Of a DNA stretch of 64,000 bases, positions 9,249-16,886 are shown piece by piece. Source of the DNA: an uncultured Pelagibacteraceae bacterium (lineage in GTDB: Bacteria; Pseudomonadota; Alphaproteobacteria; Pelagibacterales; Pelagibacteraceae); NCBI GenBank assembly GCA_902568465.1, contig CACFQR010000001.1, positions 164,525 to 228,524 on the forward strand, given 5' to 3'. The position numbers and the translations under genes are program-made. The notes under the pieces were generated by a model. That model had not been told where the DNA came from. It was given only the letters and a program-made list of their open reading frames with translations, and did no database searches. Numbering within the stretch: position 1 is the first letter of the stretch; every line of letters starts with the position of its first letter.

Positions 9249-9659
9249 ATGCCAAGTGATATAGAAAATAAATGCATCAAAAGGGGTTTGCGACTCACTG
9301 ATCAAAGAAAACTTATAGCTCAAGTTATGTCAGAGTCAGAAGATCATCCAGATGTAGATGAGTTGCACAATCGTGTTAACAAAATTGATAGCAAAATAAG
9401 TATTGCTACAGTTTATAGAACTGTAAAATTATTTGAAGAAGCCGGGATTGTAGCTAAACACGATTTTAAAGGTAACAAAGCAAGATACGAACAAACCACA
9501 GAAGAACATCACGACCACTTAATTGATATAAATACTGGAGAAATAATTGAATTTGTTAATGAAGATATTGAAAAATTACAAAAACAAGTAGCTGAAAAAC
9601 TTGGCTATAAACTTGTTGACCACAGACTAGAATTATATGGATCAAAAAATAAAAAGTAA
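9249..9659 (+). CDS. fur: Fur-family metalloregulator (alphaproteobacterial Fur/Mur type)
   Basis: A 136-aa regulator with the Fur winged helix (about 1-85; recognition region I-S-I-A-T-V-Y-R-T-V-K-L-F) and the dimerisation/metal domain with E-E-H-H-D-H-L-I near residue 88. The cysteine pair that usually follows (H-D-H-L-I-C-x2-C) is replaced by I-D-I-N-T-G, so the structural Cys4 zinc site is absent. That is typical of alphaproteobacterial Fur/Mur proteins, which sense Mn(II) or Fe(II). Position ahead of miaB-phoH-ybeY-lnt is conserved in the class. The Fur-type box at 22048-22066 is a possible target. Iron versus manganese specificity cannot be read from sequence alone. Confidence 0.9.
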   Translation: MPSDIENKCIKRGLRLTDQRKLIAQVMSESEDHPDVDELHNRVNKIDSKISIATVYRTVKLFEEAGIVAKHDFKGNKARYEQTTEEHHDHLIDINTGEIIEFVNEDIEKLQKQVAEKLGYKLVDHRLELYGSKNKK

Positions 9660-9664
9660 ATAAA

Positions 9665-11002
9665 TTGCCTAAAAAAATATTTATCAAAACTTTTGGTTGT
9701 CAAATGAACGAGTACGATTCAAGTCGTATTTATGATCTAACATCAAAAATTGGTTTTGAGAAAACTAACAATAAAAAGGAAGCAAATTGCTATATATTAA
9801 ATACATGTCATATAAGAGAAAAAGCAACTGAAAAAGTTTATCATGAAATTGGAAGAGTTAAAAAAGATTTTAGAAATTCAGAAAAACCTCTAGTTATTAT
9901 TTCGGGTTGTGTTGCTCAAGCAGAATCAGAAGAAATGATCAAAAGGGAACCTTATATTGACATGGTAGTAGGTCCTCAATCTTATCACAAAATTCAAGAT
10001 TTAATTTTAACCTATCAGAGAAAAAAACAAAAAATTAATGAAACAGAATTTGATGTAGTTAAAAAATTTGATACTTTAGAAAAAATTTCTAATACGCAAA
10101 ATAAAATTTCGTCGTTTATAACTATCCAAGAAGGTTGTGACAAATTTTGTCATTTTTGCGTAGTTCCATATACGCGAGGCCCAGAATATTCACGTCCTTT
10201 TAATCAAATAATAAATGAGGCAAAAAGTTTAGTTAACAACGGTGTAAAAGAGATAATTTTATTAGGACAAAATGTTAATGCCTACAATTACCTATATAAA
10301 AATAAAAATTATAAACTTTCAGATATAATAAGAGAATTAAATAACATAAATAATTTACATAGAATTAGATTTACCACTTCACATCCTAACGACATGACTG
10401 ATGATTTAATTAATTGTTATGAAGATTGTGAAAAACTAATGCCCCTCCTGCATCTTCCCGTTCAGAGTGGGTCTAATCATATTCTTAAATCTATGAATAG
10501 AAAACACGATATAAACTCTTATTTATCTACTATTAAAAAGCTTAAAAATATTAAAAAAAATATTAAGATTTCAAGTGATTTTATAATTGGTTATCCGGGA
10601 GAAACGAAAAAAGATTTTGAAGATACAATAAATTTAATTAAAAAAGTAGATTTTATTAATTCTTATTCATTCATTTTTAGTCCAAGACCAGGCACTCCAG
10701 CTGCAAAAATGAAATTGAATAATTCAAATGAAAGCAAGAACAGACTTAAGAAAGTACAAAAAATTTTATCTGAAATTCAACTTAAAAATAATAAAAAATA
10801 TATAGATAATTACTGTGAGGTTCTAGTTGAAAATAAATTAGAAAATCAGTCAAAATATTTTGGACGAAATCCAAATATGACTTCAGTTATATTTGATTCT
10901 GAATATTGTACACCAGGAGAGTTGGTTAATGTAAAAATTGAATCTTGTAACCAAAATAATTTGTTTGGATATTTTAAAAGTAATAAAGTAGAGGCAGCAT
11001 AA
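9665..11002 (+). CDS. miaB: tRNA-2-methylthio-N6-dimethylallyladenosine synthase MiaB
   Basis: A 445-aa radical-SAM methylthiotransferase adding a methylthio group to i6A37 of tRNAs. It has the N-terminal MTTase domain with three cluster cysteines (F-G-C-Q-M-N, N-T-C-H-I-R-E, S-G-C-V-A-Q), the radical-SAM C-x3-C-x2-C motif G-C-D-K-F-C-H-F-C near residue 156, and a C-terminal TRAM domain. The start is TTG at 9665 (L-P-K-K-I-F-I-K-T-F-G-C), giving the standard N-terminus; no ATG is available there. It follows fur after 5 bp and precedes phoH, the conserved alphaproteobacterial order. Confidence 0.95.
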   Translation: MPKKIFIKTFGCQMNEYDSSRIYDLTSKIGFEKTNNKKEANCYILNTCHIREKATEKVYHEIGRVKKDFRNSEKPLVIISGCVAQAESEEMIKREPYIDMVVGPQSYHKIQDLILTYQRKKQKINETEFDVVKKFDTLEKISNTQNKISSFITIQEGCDKFCHFCVVPYTRGPEYSRPFNQIINEAKSLVNNGVKEIILLGQNVNAYNYLYKNKNYKLSDIIRELNNINNLHRIRFTTSHPNDMTDDLINCYEDCEKLMPLLHLPVQSGSNHILKSMNRKHDINSYLSTIKKLKNIKKNIKISSDFIIGYPGETKKDFEDTINLIKKVDFINSYSFIFSPRPGTPAAKMKLNNSNESKNRLKKVQKILSEIQLKNNKKYIDNYCEVLVENKLENQSKYFGRNPNMTSVIFDSEYCTPGELVNVKIESCNQNNLFGYFKSNKVEAA

Positions 11003-11007
11003 ATATA

Positions 11008-12024
11008 ATGAAAATAAATAAACAAAATAAAAGAGACAAAGATGTTTCAATTGTATATGGAACTAACAATTCAATAAATATTAATATATTCAATAATGAG
11101 ATACTAATGGAGATAGTAGGATCTTTTGATAATAATCTTAAAGAATTAGAAAAAGTAAGTGGATCAAAAATTTATTGTAGAGGCAATTCGATCTCTATAA
11201 AAGGCGAAAAAAATGCTAATGAAAAAGTTAAAGATGCTATTGAGTATTTGGTTGAACGCTTCAGATCTGATAAAAAAATTGATAGAAACGACATTATTAC
11301 ATCTTTAAACAATGATATGATACAAGATACAAAAAATAAATCGACTGTACAATCAATAGACCAAGTTATAAAAACTCCAAAAAGGTCAGTTATACCAAGA
11401 TCAAAAAGACAAAAAGATTATGTTTCTGCCCTTAAAACTAATCAAATAGTGATGTCATTAGGCCCCGCAGGTACAGGAAAAACTTATTTAGCGGTAGCAG
11501 TAGCTTTGACAATGTTACTAGAAAAAAAAGTTGAAAGAATAATATTATCTAGGCCTGCCGTTGAAGCAGGTGAAAGATTAGGTTTTTTACCTGGTGACAT
11601 GAAAGAAAAAATAGATCCATATCTACGACCTTTGTATGATTCTTTAAATGATTTATTAGATTATGAAAAAATCCAAAGAAAAATAGAATCAGGCGAAATC
11701 GAAATAGCTCCGTTAGCTTTTATGAGGGGAAGAACTTTAAAAAATTCTTTTGCAATTCTCGACGAAGCACAAAATGCAACACGAACACAGATTAAAATGT
11801 TTCTGACAAGGATTGGAGAAAATTCCAAGCTTGTTGTAAATGGAGACCCATCTCAAATTGATTTACCTAACAAAAAAGATTCAGGTTTAGTAGAATCGCA
11901 AAATATATTAAGGGACGTTAAAGAGATATCCGTTATAAATTTTGATCATAATGACGTCATTAGACATCCATTGGTAACAAAAATCGTTGAAGCATATCAA
12001 AAGAAAACCAATGACCATAGTTAA
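11008..12024 (+). CDS. ybeZ: PhoH-like ATPase (YbeZ)
   Basis: A 338-aa P-loop protein: an N-terminal KH-like region (about 15-100), then the PhoH ATPase core with Walker A G-P-A-G-T-G-K-T-Y near residue 150, the conserved R-P-A-V-E-A-G-E-x-L-G-F-L-P-G-D segment, and Walker B F-A-I-L-D-E-A-Q-N. YbeZ acts with the RNase YbeY in rRNA maturation and stress response; the ybeY gene overlaps its 3' end by 14 bp, supporting translational coupling and a shared role. Confidence 0.93.
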   Translation: MKINKQNKRDKDVSIVYGTNNSININIFNNEILMEIVGSFDNNLKELEKVSGSKIYCRGNSISIKGEKNANEKVKDAIEYLVERFRSDKKIDRNDIITSLNNDMIQDTKNKSTVQSIDQVIKTPKRSVIPRSKRQKDYVSALKTNQIVMSLGPAGTGKTYLAVAVALTMLLEKKVERIILSRPAVEAGERLGFLPGDMKEKIDPYLRPLYDSLNDLLDYEKIQRKIESGEIEIAPLAFMRGRTLKNSFAILDEAQNATRTQIKMFLTRIGENSKLVVNGDPSQIDLPNKKDSGLVESQNILRDVKEISVINFDHNDVIRHPLVTKIVEAYQKKTNDHS

Positions 12025-12469
12025 TGTCGCTGTAAATCAAAAATCTTGGAAAAAAAAAATAAAAAATCCAAAAAAATATTTATCAAGCAAAATAAATAAG
12101 ATATCCAAAATTATTAAGTTTTTTAAAAAAAAAGATATAGCATTTACTATTTTTTTAACAAATTCTTTAACTATGAAAAAACTTAACAAAAAATTCAGAA
12201 AACATAACAAATCCACTGACGTTTTATCATTTCCATTTTATTCATTAAAAAATTTAAAATTAATAAAAAATAAAAAAATTTATATCGGTGACATTGCAAT
12301 ATCCTATGAAATTATAAATTCCCGTTCAAAAAATGGAAATTTTTTTGTAGAATTTGATAAAGTTTGGGTACATGGATTATTACATTTATTAGGGTACAAC
12401 CACACTAAAGACAAGGATTATTTAAAAATGTATAGATTCGAAAAGAAAATTTTAAATTTTATAAAATAA
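12011..12469 (+). CDS. ybeY: Endoribonuclease YbeY (rRNA maturation)
   Basis: The 152-aa metal-dependent RNase participates in 16S rRNA 3'-end processing and ribosome quality control. The signature H-G-L-L-H-L-L-G-Y-N-H (H-x3-H-x5-H zinc site) is complete near residue 125, and S-T-D-V-L-S-F-P and G-D-I-A-I-S are present. I chose the ATG at 12011, inside the phoH end, because M-T-I-V-N-V-A-V-N is the usual N-terminus; the ATG at 11987 would add eight residues. The N-terminal third is very lysine-rich. In related bacteria corC/tlyC follows, but here lnt follows directly. Confidence 0.93.
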   Translation: MTIVNVAVNQKSWKKKIKNPKKYLSSKINKISKIIKFFKKKDIAFTIFLTNSLTMKKLNKKFRKHNKSTDVLSFPFYSLKNLKLIKNKKIYIGDIAISYEIINSRSKNGNFFVEFDKVWVHGLLHLLGYNHTKDKDYLKMYRFEKKILNFIK

Positions 12470-12479
12470 TGAATGGATT

Positions 12480-14060
12480 TTGATTTTGACTAATTTATTA
12501 AATAGTAAAATTTTTGTTATATTTATTATTCCGTTTTTACTTGGTGCTATCACGGTGTTTGGTTTTCAGCCTTACAATTTATCTTTTGTTAATTTTTTTT
12601 CTTTTTCTATTTTATTATACTTAATTTCACTAATTAAAAAAAAAACTCAATCTAAGTATAGGATCAGAAAGAGCAACTTTTATTTTTTTTATTTAGGTTG
12701 TTCTTTTGGTTTTGGTTTTTTTTTATTAGGTAATTACTGGATTTCTATATCTTTAACACATGATATAGCCTTTCAAAAATTAATTCCTTTTGCTCTTTTA
12801 TTAATTCCATTATTTTTATCATTATTTTTTGGATTAGCTATTTCTATAATAGGAAATTTTTGTGAAAAAAAAATTTATTTTATTCTATTTTTTTCATTAG
12901 TTTTTTCTATTTTTGAGTTTTTAAGAGGCAACTTATTAACAGGATTTCCGTGGAACTTATTTGCTTATACATGGTCATGGTCAACAGCATCTATACAAAT
13001 ATTATCTATAATTGGTAGTTATTCTTTAAGTCTAATTTCTTTAACTTTGTTTTGTATTCCTTTTCTTTTTTTTCAAAAAAAAATCTTTAAAGAAAATGTA
13101 ATATTTCTTATAATATTTTTAGTTTTTATTTTTGCTAATTATACTTATGGTTTTAATAAAATAAGTAATAGTCACTATAAATTTGATGAAAATGTTAGTT
13201 TAAAGATAGTTTCACCCAACTTTTCATTAGTCGATTATAACGATACTCCCGAAATTGAACAATTGGAGAGACTCATAAAAATTAGCAACCCAGAAAAGAA
13301 AAAAAAAACAGTTTTTATATGGCCAGAAGGAATATTTTATGAATCTTATTTAAAAGATATTCAACAATATAAAAGTTTATTTAAAGAAAAGTTTTCAAAT
13401 AACCATCTAATTATTTTGGGTATTAATAATTTTTTTGATGAACCCGAAACACAAAATACAAAATATTTTAATAGTTTAGTTGTTTTAGATAATCAATTAG
13501 AAATTTTGTCAGTTTATAATAAAGTAAATCTAGTTCCATTTGGTGAATTTTTACCTTTCGAAAAAATTTTAACTAAATTTGGAATAAAAAAAGTTACTCA
13601 GGGATACAATTCTTTTACAGCTGGAAAAGAAAGAAAGATTATAAACTTAGGTACGGAATTTAATAATAAATTAGTTCTTCCTCTTATTTGTTATGAAATA
13701 ATATATTCAGGCAAAATCAAAACTAAAGGACAAACTCCAGATGTAGTAATAAATATTTCAGAAGATGCCTGGTTTGGTAAATCAATAGGACCTTATCAAC
13801 ATTTTGCTAAGGCTGTTTATAGATCAATAGAAGAGGGAGTATTTATAGCAAGATCTGCCAACAAAGGTGTTTCGGCATTTATAAATCCTTATGGAAAGGT
13901 CATTAAATCGCTTAATACGGGAGAGTCAGGCAATATAGAGATGAAATTTCCCAGTTTTAGCAACCCAACATTATTTTCAAATTACGGAAATAAAATATTT
14001 TACTTAATAATTTTTTTGTATATGTTGCTAATTTTAATTTTAAAAAAATATAAAATTTAA
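12480..14060 (+). CDS. lnt: Apolipoprotein N-acyltransferase Lnt
   Basis: A 526-aa inner-membrane enzyme that adds the third acyl chain to lipoproteins. About six to seven transmembrane helices occupy residues 10-225, followed by a periplasmic nitrilase-fold domain. The catalytic triad is visible: Glu in F-I-W-P-E-G, Lys in [12 protein letters not shown] and Cys in L-I-C-Y-E. The start is TTG at 12480 (or TTG at 12486), since nearby ATGs at 12469 and 12473 run into stops. The stop overlaps the metK ATG by one base (TAATG). The DolP-like lipoprotein at 281 would be a substrate of the lipoprotein pathway. Confidence 0.94.
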   Translation: MILTNLLNSKIFVIFIIPFLLGAITVFGFQPYNLSFVNFFSFSILLYLISLIKKKTQSKYRIRKSNFYFFYLGCSFGFGFFLLGNYWISISLTHDIAFQKLIPFALLLIPLFLSLFFGLAISIIGNFCEKKIYFILFFSLVFSIFEFLRGNLLTGFPWNLFAYTWSWSTASIQILSIIGSYSLSLISLTLFCIPFLFFQKKIFKENVIFLIIFLVFIFANYTYGFNKISNSHYKFDENVSLKIVSPNFSLVDYNDTPEIEQLERLIKISNPEKKKKTVFIWPEGIFYESYLKDIQQYKSLFKEKFSNNHLIILGINNFFDEPETQNTKYFNSLVVLDNQLEILSVYNKVNLVPFGEFLPFEKILTKFGIKKVTQGYNSFTAGKERKIINLGTEFNNKLVLPLICYEIIYSGKIKTKGQTPDVVINISEDAWFGKSIGPYQHFAKAVYRSIEEGVFIARSANKGVSAFINPYGKVIKSLNTGESGNIEMKFPSFSNPTLFSNYGNKIFYLIIFLYMLLILILKKYKI

Positions 14061-15223
14061 TGAGTAAAAAATCATATCTATTTACGAGTGAGTCAGTATC
14101 TGAAGGACACCCAGATAAGGTTTGTGATCGTATATCAGATATGGTTGTAGACACCTATCTAGCCAAAGAACCTTTTTCTAGAGTTGCTTGCGAAACTTTA
14201 ACAACAACAAATAAAGTTGTCTTAGCCGGGGAAACAAGAGGCCCAGAAATAAAAAAAGATGATTTAATACAAAAAGTTCGTGGATGTATAAAAGATATAG
14301 GGTATGAGCAAAAAGGATTTCATTGGAAAAATTGTAACATTGATGTTCACTTACATTCTCAATCAGCTGATATTGCAATGGGAGTTGACTCAAAAGACAA
14401 TAAAGACGAAGGAGCTGGCGACCAAGGAATAATGTTTGGTTATGCTTGTAATGAAACAGATGTTCTAATGCCAGCACCAATTTATTATTCTCATAAAATT
14501 TTAGAATTAATGGCTGCAGATCGAAAAAATGGAAAAGCAAGCAAATTAGAACCAGATTCAAAAAGCCAAGTAACTATGCAATACGAAAACGGAAAACCAA
14601 TAAAAGTTACATCAGTTGTTATTTCCACCCAACATTCTGCAGATGTAAATCAAGCTCAAGTTAAAGAAATTGTCAGACCATATTTAGAAAAATCTATTCC
14701 TAAAAATTTATTAGCAGACTTAAAGGATGAAGAATTTTATGTGAATCCAACCGGTCAATTTATCATAGGTGGACCTGATGGTGATTCAGGATTAACTGGT
14801 AGAAAAATTATAGTGGATACTTATGGCGGAGCCGCTCCGCATGGCGGAGGGGCATTTTCTGGTAAAGACCCAAGTAAGGTTGATAGATCTGCAGCATATG
14901 CAGCGCGATACGTTGCAAAAAATGTTGTTGCTTCTAAAATAGCTGACAAATGTTTAATTCAGCTAGCTTATGCTATAGGCGTTTCAAAACCATTATCTAT
15001 CTATGTAGATCTCTTTGATGGTGACGATGAAAAGTCAAAACACGTAGAAAAATTGATAAAAGAAAACTTTGATCTCAGTCCAAGGGGTATCAGAGAAATG
15101 TTATCTTTAACTAAACCTATATATGAATGTACAGCTGCTTACGGTCATTTTGGCAGAAAACCTGGTATAGATGGTTCTTTTTCTTGGGAAAAGACTGATA
15201 AAACTGAAGTTTTTAAAAAGTAA
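14060..15223 (+). CDS. metK: S-adenosylmethionine synthetase
   Basis: Makes SAM from methionine and ATP. At 387 aa the family motifs are intact: [13 protein letters not shown] near the N-terminus, [11 protein letters not shown] near residue 115, and the [17 protein letters not shown]-loop-like segment near residue 260. It is translationally linked to lnt. No SAM riboswitch is possible in the one-base junction. The next structure downstream is an intrinsic terminator before nusA. Works with ahcY (50662) in the activated methyl cycle. Confidence 0.97.
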   Translation: MSKKSYLFTSESVSEGHPDKVCDRISDMVVDTYLAKEPFSRVACETLTTTNKVVLAGETRGPEIKKDDLIQKVRGCIKDIGYEQKGFHWKNCNIDVHLHSQSADIAMGVDSKDNKDEGAGDQGIMFGYACNETDVLMPAPIYYSHKILELMAADRKNGKASKLEPDSKSQVTMQYENGKPIKVTSVVISTQHSADVNQAQVKEIVRPYLEKSIPKNLLADLKDEEFYVNPTGQFIIGGPDGDSGLTGRKIIVDTYGGAAPHGGGAFSGKDPSKVDRSAAYAARYVAKNVVASKIADKCLIQLAYAIGVSKPLSIYVDLFDGDDEKSKHVEKLIKENFDLSPRGIREMLSLTKPIYECTAAYGHFGRKPGIDGSFSWEKTDKTEVFKK

Positions 15224-15226
15224 ATC

Positions 15227-15255
15227 TTGAAAAAGTAAAAATTTTAAATTAAAAG
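15227..15255 (+). promoter_or_regulatory. Possible promoter between metK and the nusA leader terminator
   Basis: TTGAAA at 15227-15232 and TAAAAG at 15250-15255 (17-bp spacing) could start a short leader at about 15262 that runs directly into the hairpin at 15279. The -10 matches consensus at only four of six positions in very AT-rich DNA, so this is weak. Confidence 0.3.
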
Positions 15256-15278
15256 AACCTAAGTTACCTGGTTAAGTC

Positions 15279-15305
15279 AAAATGGGCTTTTGCCCATTTT
15301 TTTTT
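15279..15305 (+). terminator. Rho-independent terminator / possible attenuator directly upstream of nusA
   Basis: AAAATGGGC (15279-15287), loop TTTT, GCCCATTTT (15292-15300), followed by more T to 15305. This is a perfect 9-bp stem with a GGGC core and U tract, the strongest G+C hairpin I noticed in the window. It lies 56 bp after metK and only 22 bp before the nusA start codon, with no room for a promoter in between, so nusA mRNA must read through it. Confidence 0.85.
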
Positions 15306-15326
15306 AGGAGTAATGAAATATATAAC

Positions 15327-16874
15327 ATGCTTAATAAAAGATCTGATAAACTTGAATTATTACGAATAGCCGAAGCAGTTGCTTCAGAGAAATCTATAGA
15401 TAAAGAACTTATAATAAGTTCAATGGAGTCGGCTATACAAAAAGCAGCTAAAACAAAATTTGGATCAGAAAATGATATACGTGCAATAATTGATAGAAAA
15501 AGTGGTAATATAAGCCTTCATAAAGTTTTAAAAATAGTAGAAACCCCAGAGAATTTTGATACTGAAATTTCATTAGATCATGCGATAGAAAAAGAGAAAA
15601 AAAACGATATTAAAGTGGGCGATGAAATATTTGAACAATTGCCACCAGTAGATTTTGGTAGAATTGCAGCACAAACAGCAAGGCAAGTTATAACACAAAG
15701 TGTGAGGGCTGCTGAAAGAGAACGACAATATAATGATTTTATAGAGAAGAAAGGTGAAATTCTAAGTGGTACAGTCAAAAGATTAGAATATAGTAATGTG
15801 ATTATAGATTTAAATAGAGCAGAGGCAATCATTAGAAAAGAAGAATTAATTCCTAGAGAAATAATTAAAACAGGGGATAGGATTAAAGCCTACTGCTACG
15901 ATGTCGTAAGAGAAAACAAAGGCCATCAGATATTTTTATCAAGAGCACATCCTAAGTTTATGGAAAGATTATTTTTCCAAGAAGTTCCAGAAATTTATGA
16001 TGGGATAATTGAAATAAAATCTTCAGCAAGAGATCCGGGAAGTAGAGCTAAAATTTGTGTTAATTCAAAAGACTCCTCCATTGATCCAGTGGGAGCTTGT
16101 GTTGGCATGAGAGGAAGTAGAGTTCAATCTGTAGTTAATGAGCTTCATGGGGAAAAAATAGATATAGTTCATTGGTCAGAGGACCCAGCTACGCTTGTTG
16201 TAAGTGCTCTAGCACCAGCTGAAATTCAAAAAGTAATAATTGATAATGAAAATAGAAGGATAGAAGTTATACTAAGTGAAGAAAATTTGAGTAAAGCAAT
16301 AGGAAGAAGAGGTCAGAATGTGAGATTAGCTTCAAAATTAATGGATTATGAAATAGATATTTTAACAGAAAAGGAAGAATCTGAAAAAAGACAATCCGAA
16401 TTTAAAGATAAAACCGATGTATTTATTAAAAATTTAGAAGTTGATGAAACTTTAGGACAATTATTAGTAGCAGAAGGTTTTTCGACGATAGAAGAAATTA
16501 ATCAAGCACCTATTGAACAAATTACTAAAATTGAAGCTATTGATGAAAATACAGCAAAAGAATTAAAAGAAAGAGCAAATGAATTTTTGAAAAAAGAAAA
16601 AGAAGATATTGGAAAAAAATTAAAAGAACTTGGCATAGATGAAGCTTTAATAAGCTTAAAAGGACTCACCCCAGGAATGTTAGTTACTCTTGGTGAAAAA
16701 AAAGTTAAAACCCTCAAAGATTTTGCTGAACTTTCATCAGATGAACTAATTGGTGGATATGATGAAATTAAGGGAAAAAGATTTAAGGTAGATGGTTATT
16801 TAGAAGAATTTGCATTAACCAAAAAAGAGGCGGATGATTTAATAATGTTGTCAAGAAATATTGTATTTAAATAA
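15327..16874 (+). CDS. nusA: Transcription termination/antitermination factor NusA
   Basis: A 515-aa RNA polymerase-associated factor. Domains in order: N-terminal RNAP-binding domain (about 1-130), S1 (about 135-200), KH1-KH2 (about 205-345, with S-R-D-P-G-S-R-A-K and G-A-C-V-G-M-R-G-S-R, then A-I-G-R-R-G-Q-N-V), and C-terminal acidic/helix-hairpin-helix repeats as in other proteobacteria. I chose ATG 15327 since M-L-N-K-R-S-D-K-L-E-L-L begins the conserved domain; the frame opens further up at 15282 inside the hairpin, which is not plausible. An AGGAG at 15306-15310 lies unusually far (16 nt) from the start. rimP and trmB, usual upstream neighbours, are absent. Confidence 0.95.
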   Translation: MLNKRSDKLELLRIAEAVASEKSIDKELIISSMESAIQKAAKTKFGSENDIRAIIDRKSGNISLHKVLKIVETPENFDTEISLDHAIEKEKKNDIKVGDEIFEQLPPVDFGRIAAQTARQVITQSVRAAERERQYNDFIEKKGEILSGTVKRLEYSNVIIDLNRAEAIIRKEELIPREIIKTGDRIKAYCYDVVRENKGHQIFLSRAHPKFMERLFFQEVPEIYDGIIEIKSSARDPGSRAKICVNSKDSSIDPVGACVGMRGSRVQSVVNELHGEKIDIVHWSEDPATLVVSALAPAEIQKVIIDNENRRIEVILSEENLSKAIGRRGQNVRLASKLMDYEIDILTEKEESEKRQSEFKDKTDVFIKNLEVDETLGQLLVAEGFSTIEEINQAPIEQITKIEAIDENTAKELKERANEFLKKEKEDIGKKLKELGIDEALISLKGLTPGMLVTLGEKKVKTLKDFAELSSDELIGGYDEIKGKRFKVDGYLEEFALTKKEADDLIMLSRNIVFK

Positions 16875-16886
16875 TAGGTATGTTTT

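Noticed and set aside
14178-14561. 127-codon minus-strand ORF opposite metK
   Set aside because: Leucine-rich reverse reading of metK; no start context or family similarity.
15313-15372. Short 19-codon ORF preceding and overlapping nusA as a leader peptide
   Set aside because: ATG 15313 lies only 2 nt after the AGGAG, too close for good initiation, and the peptide has no regulatory codon run; noted only as context for the attenuator.
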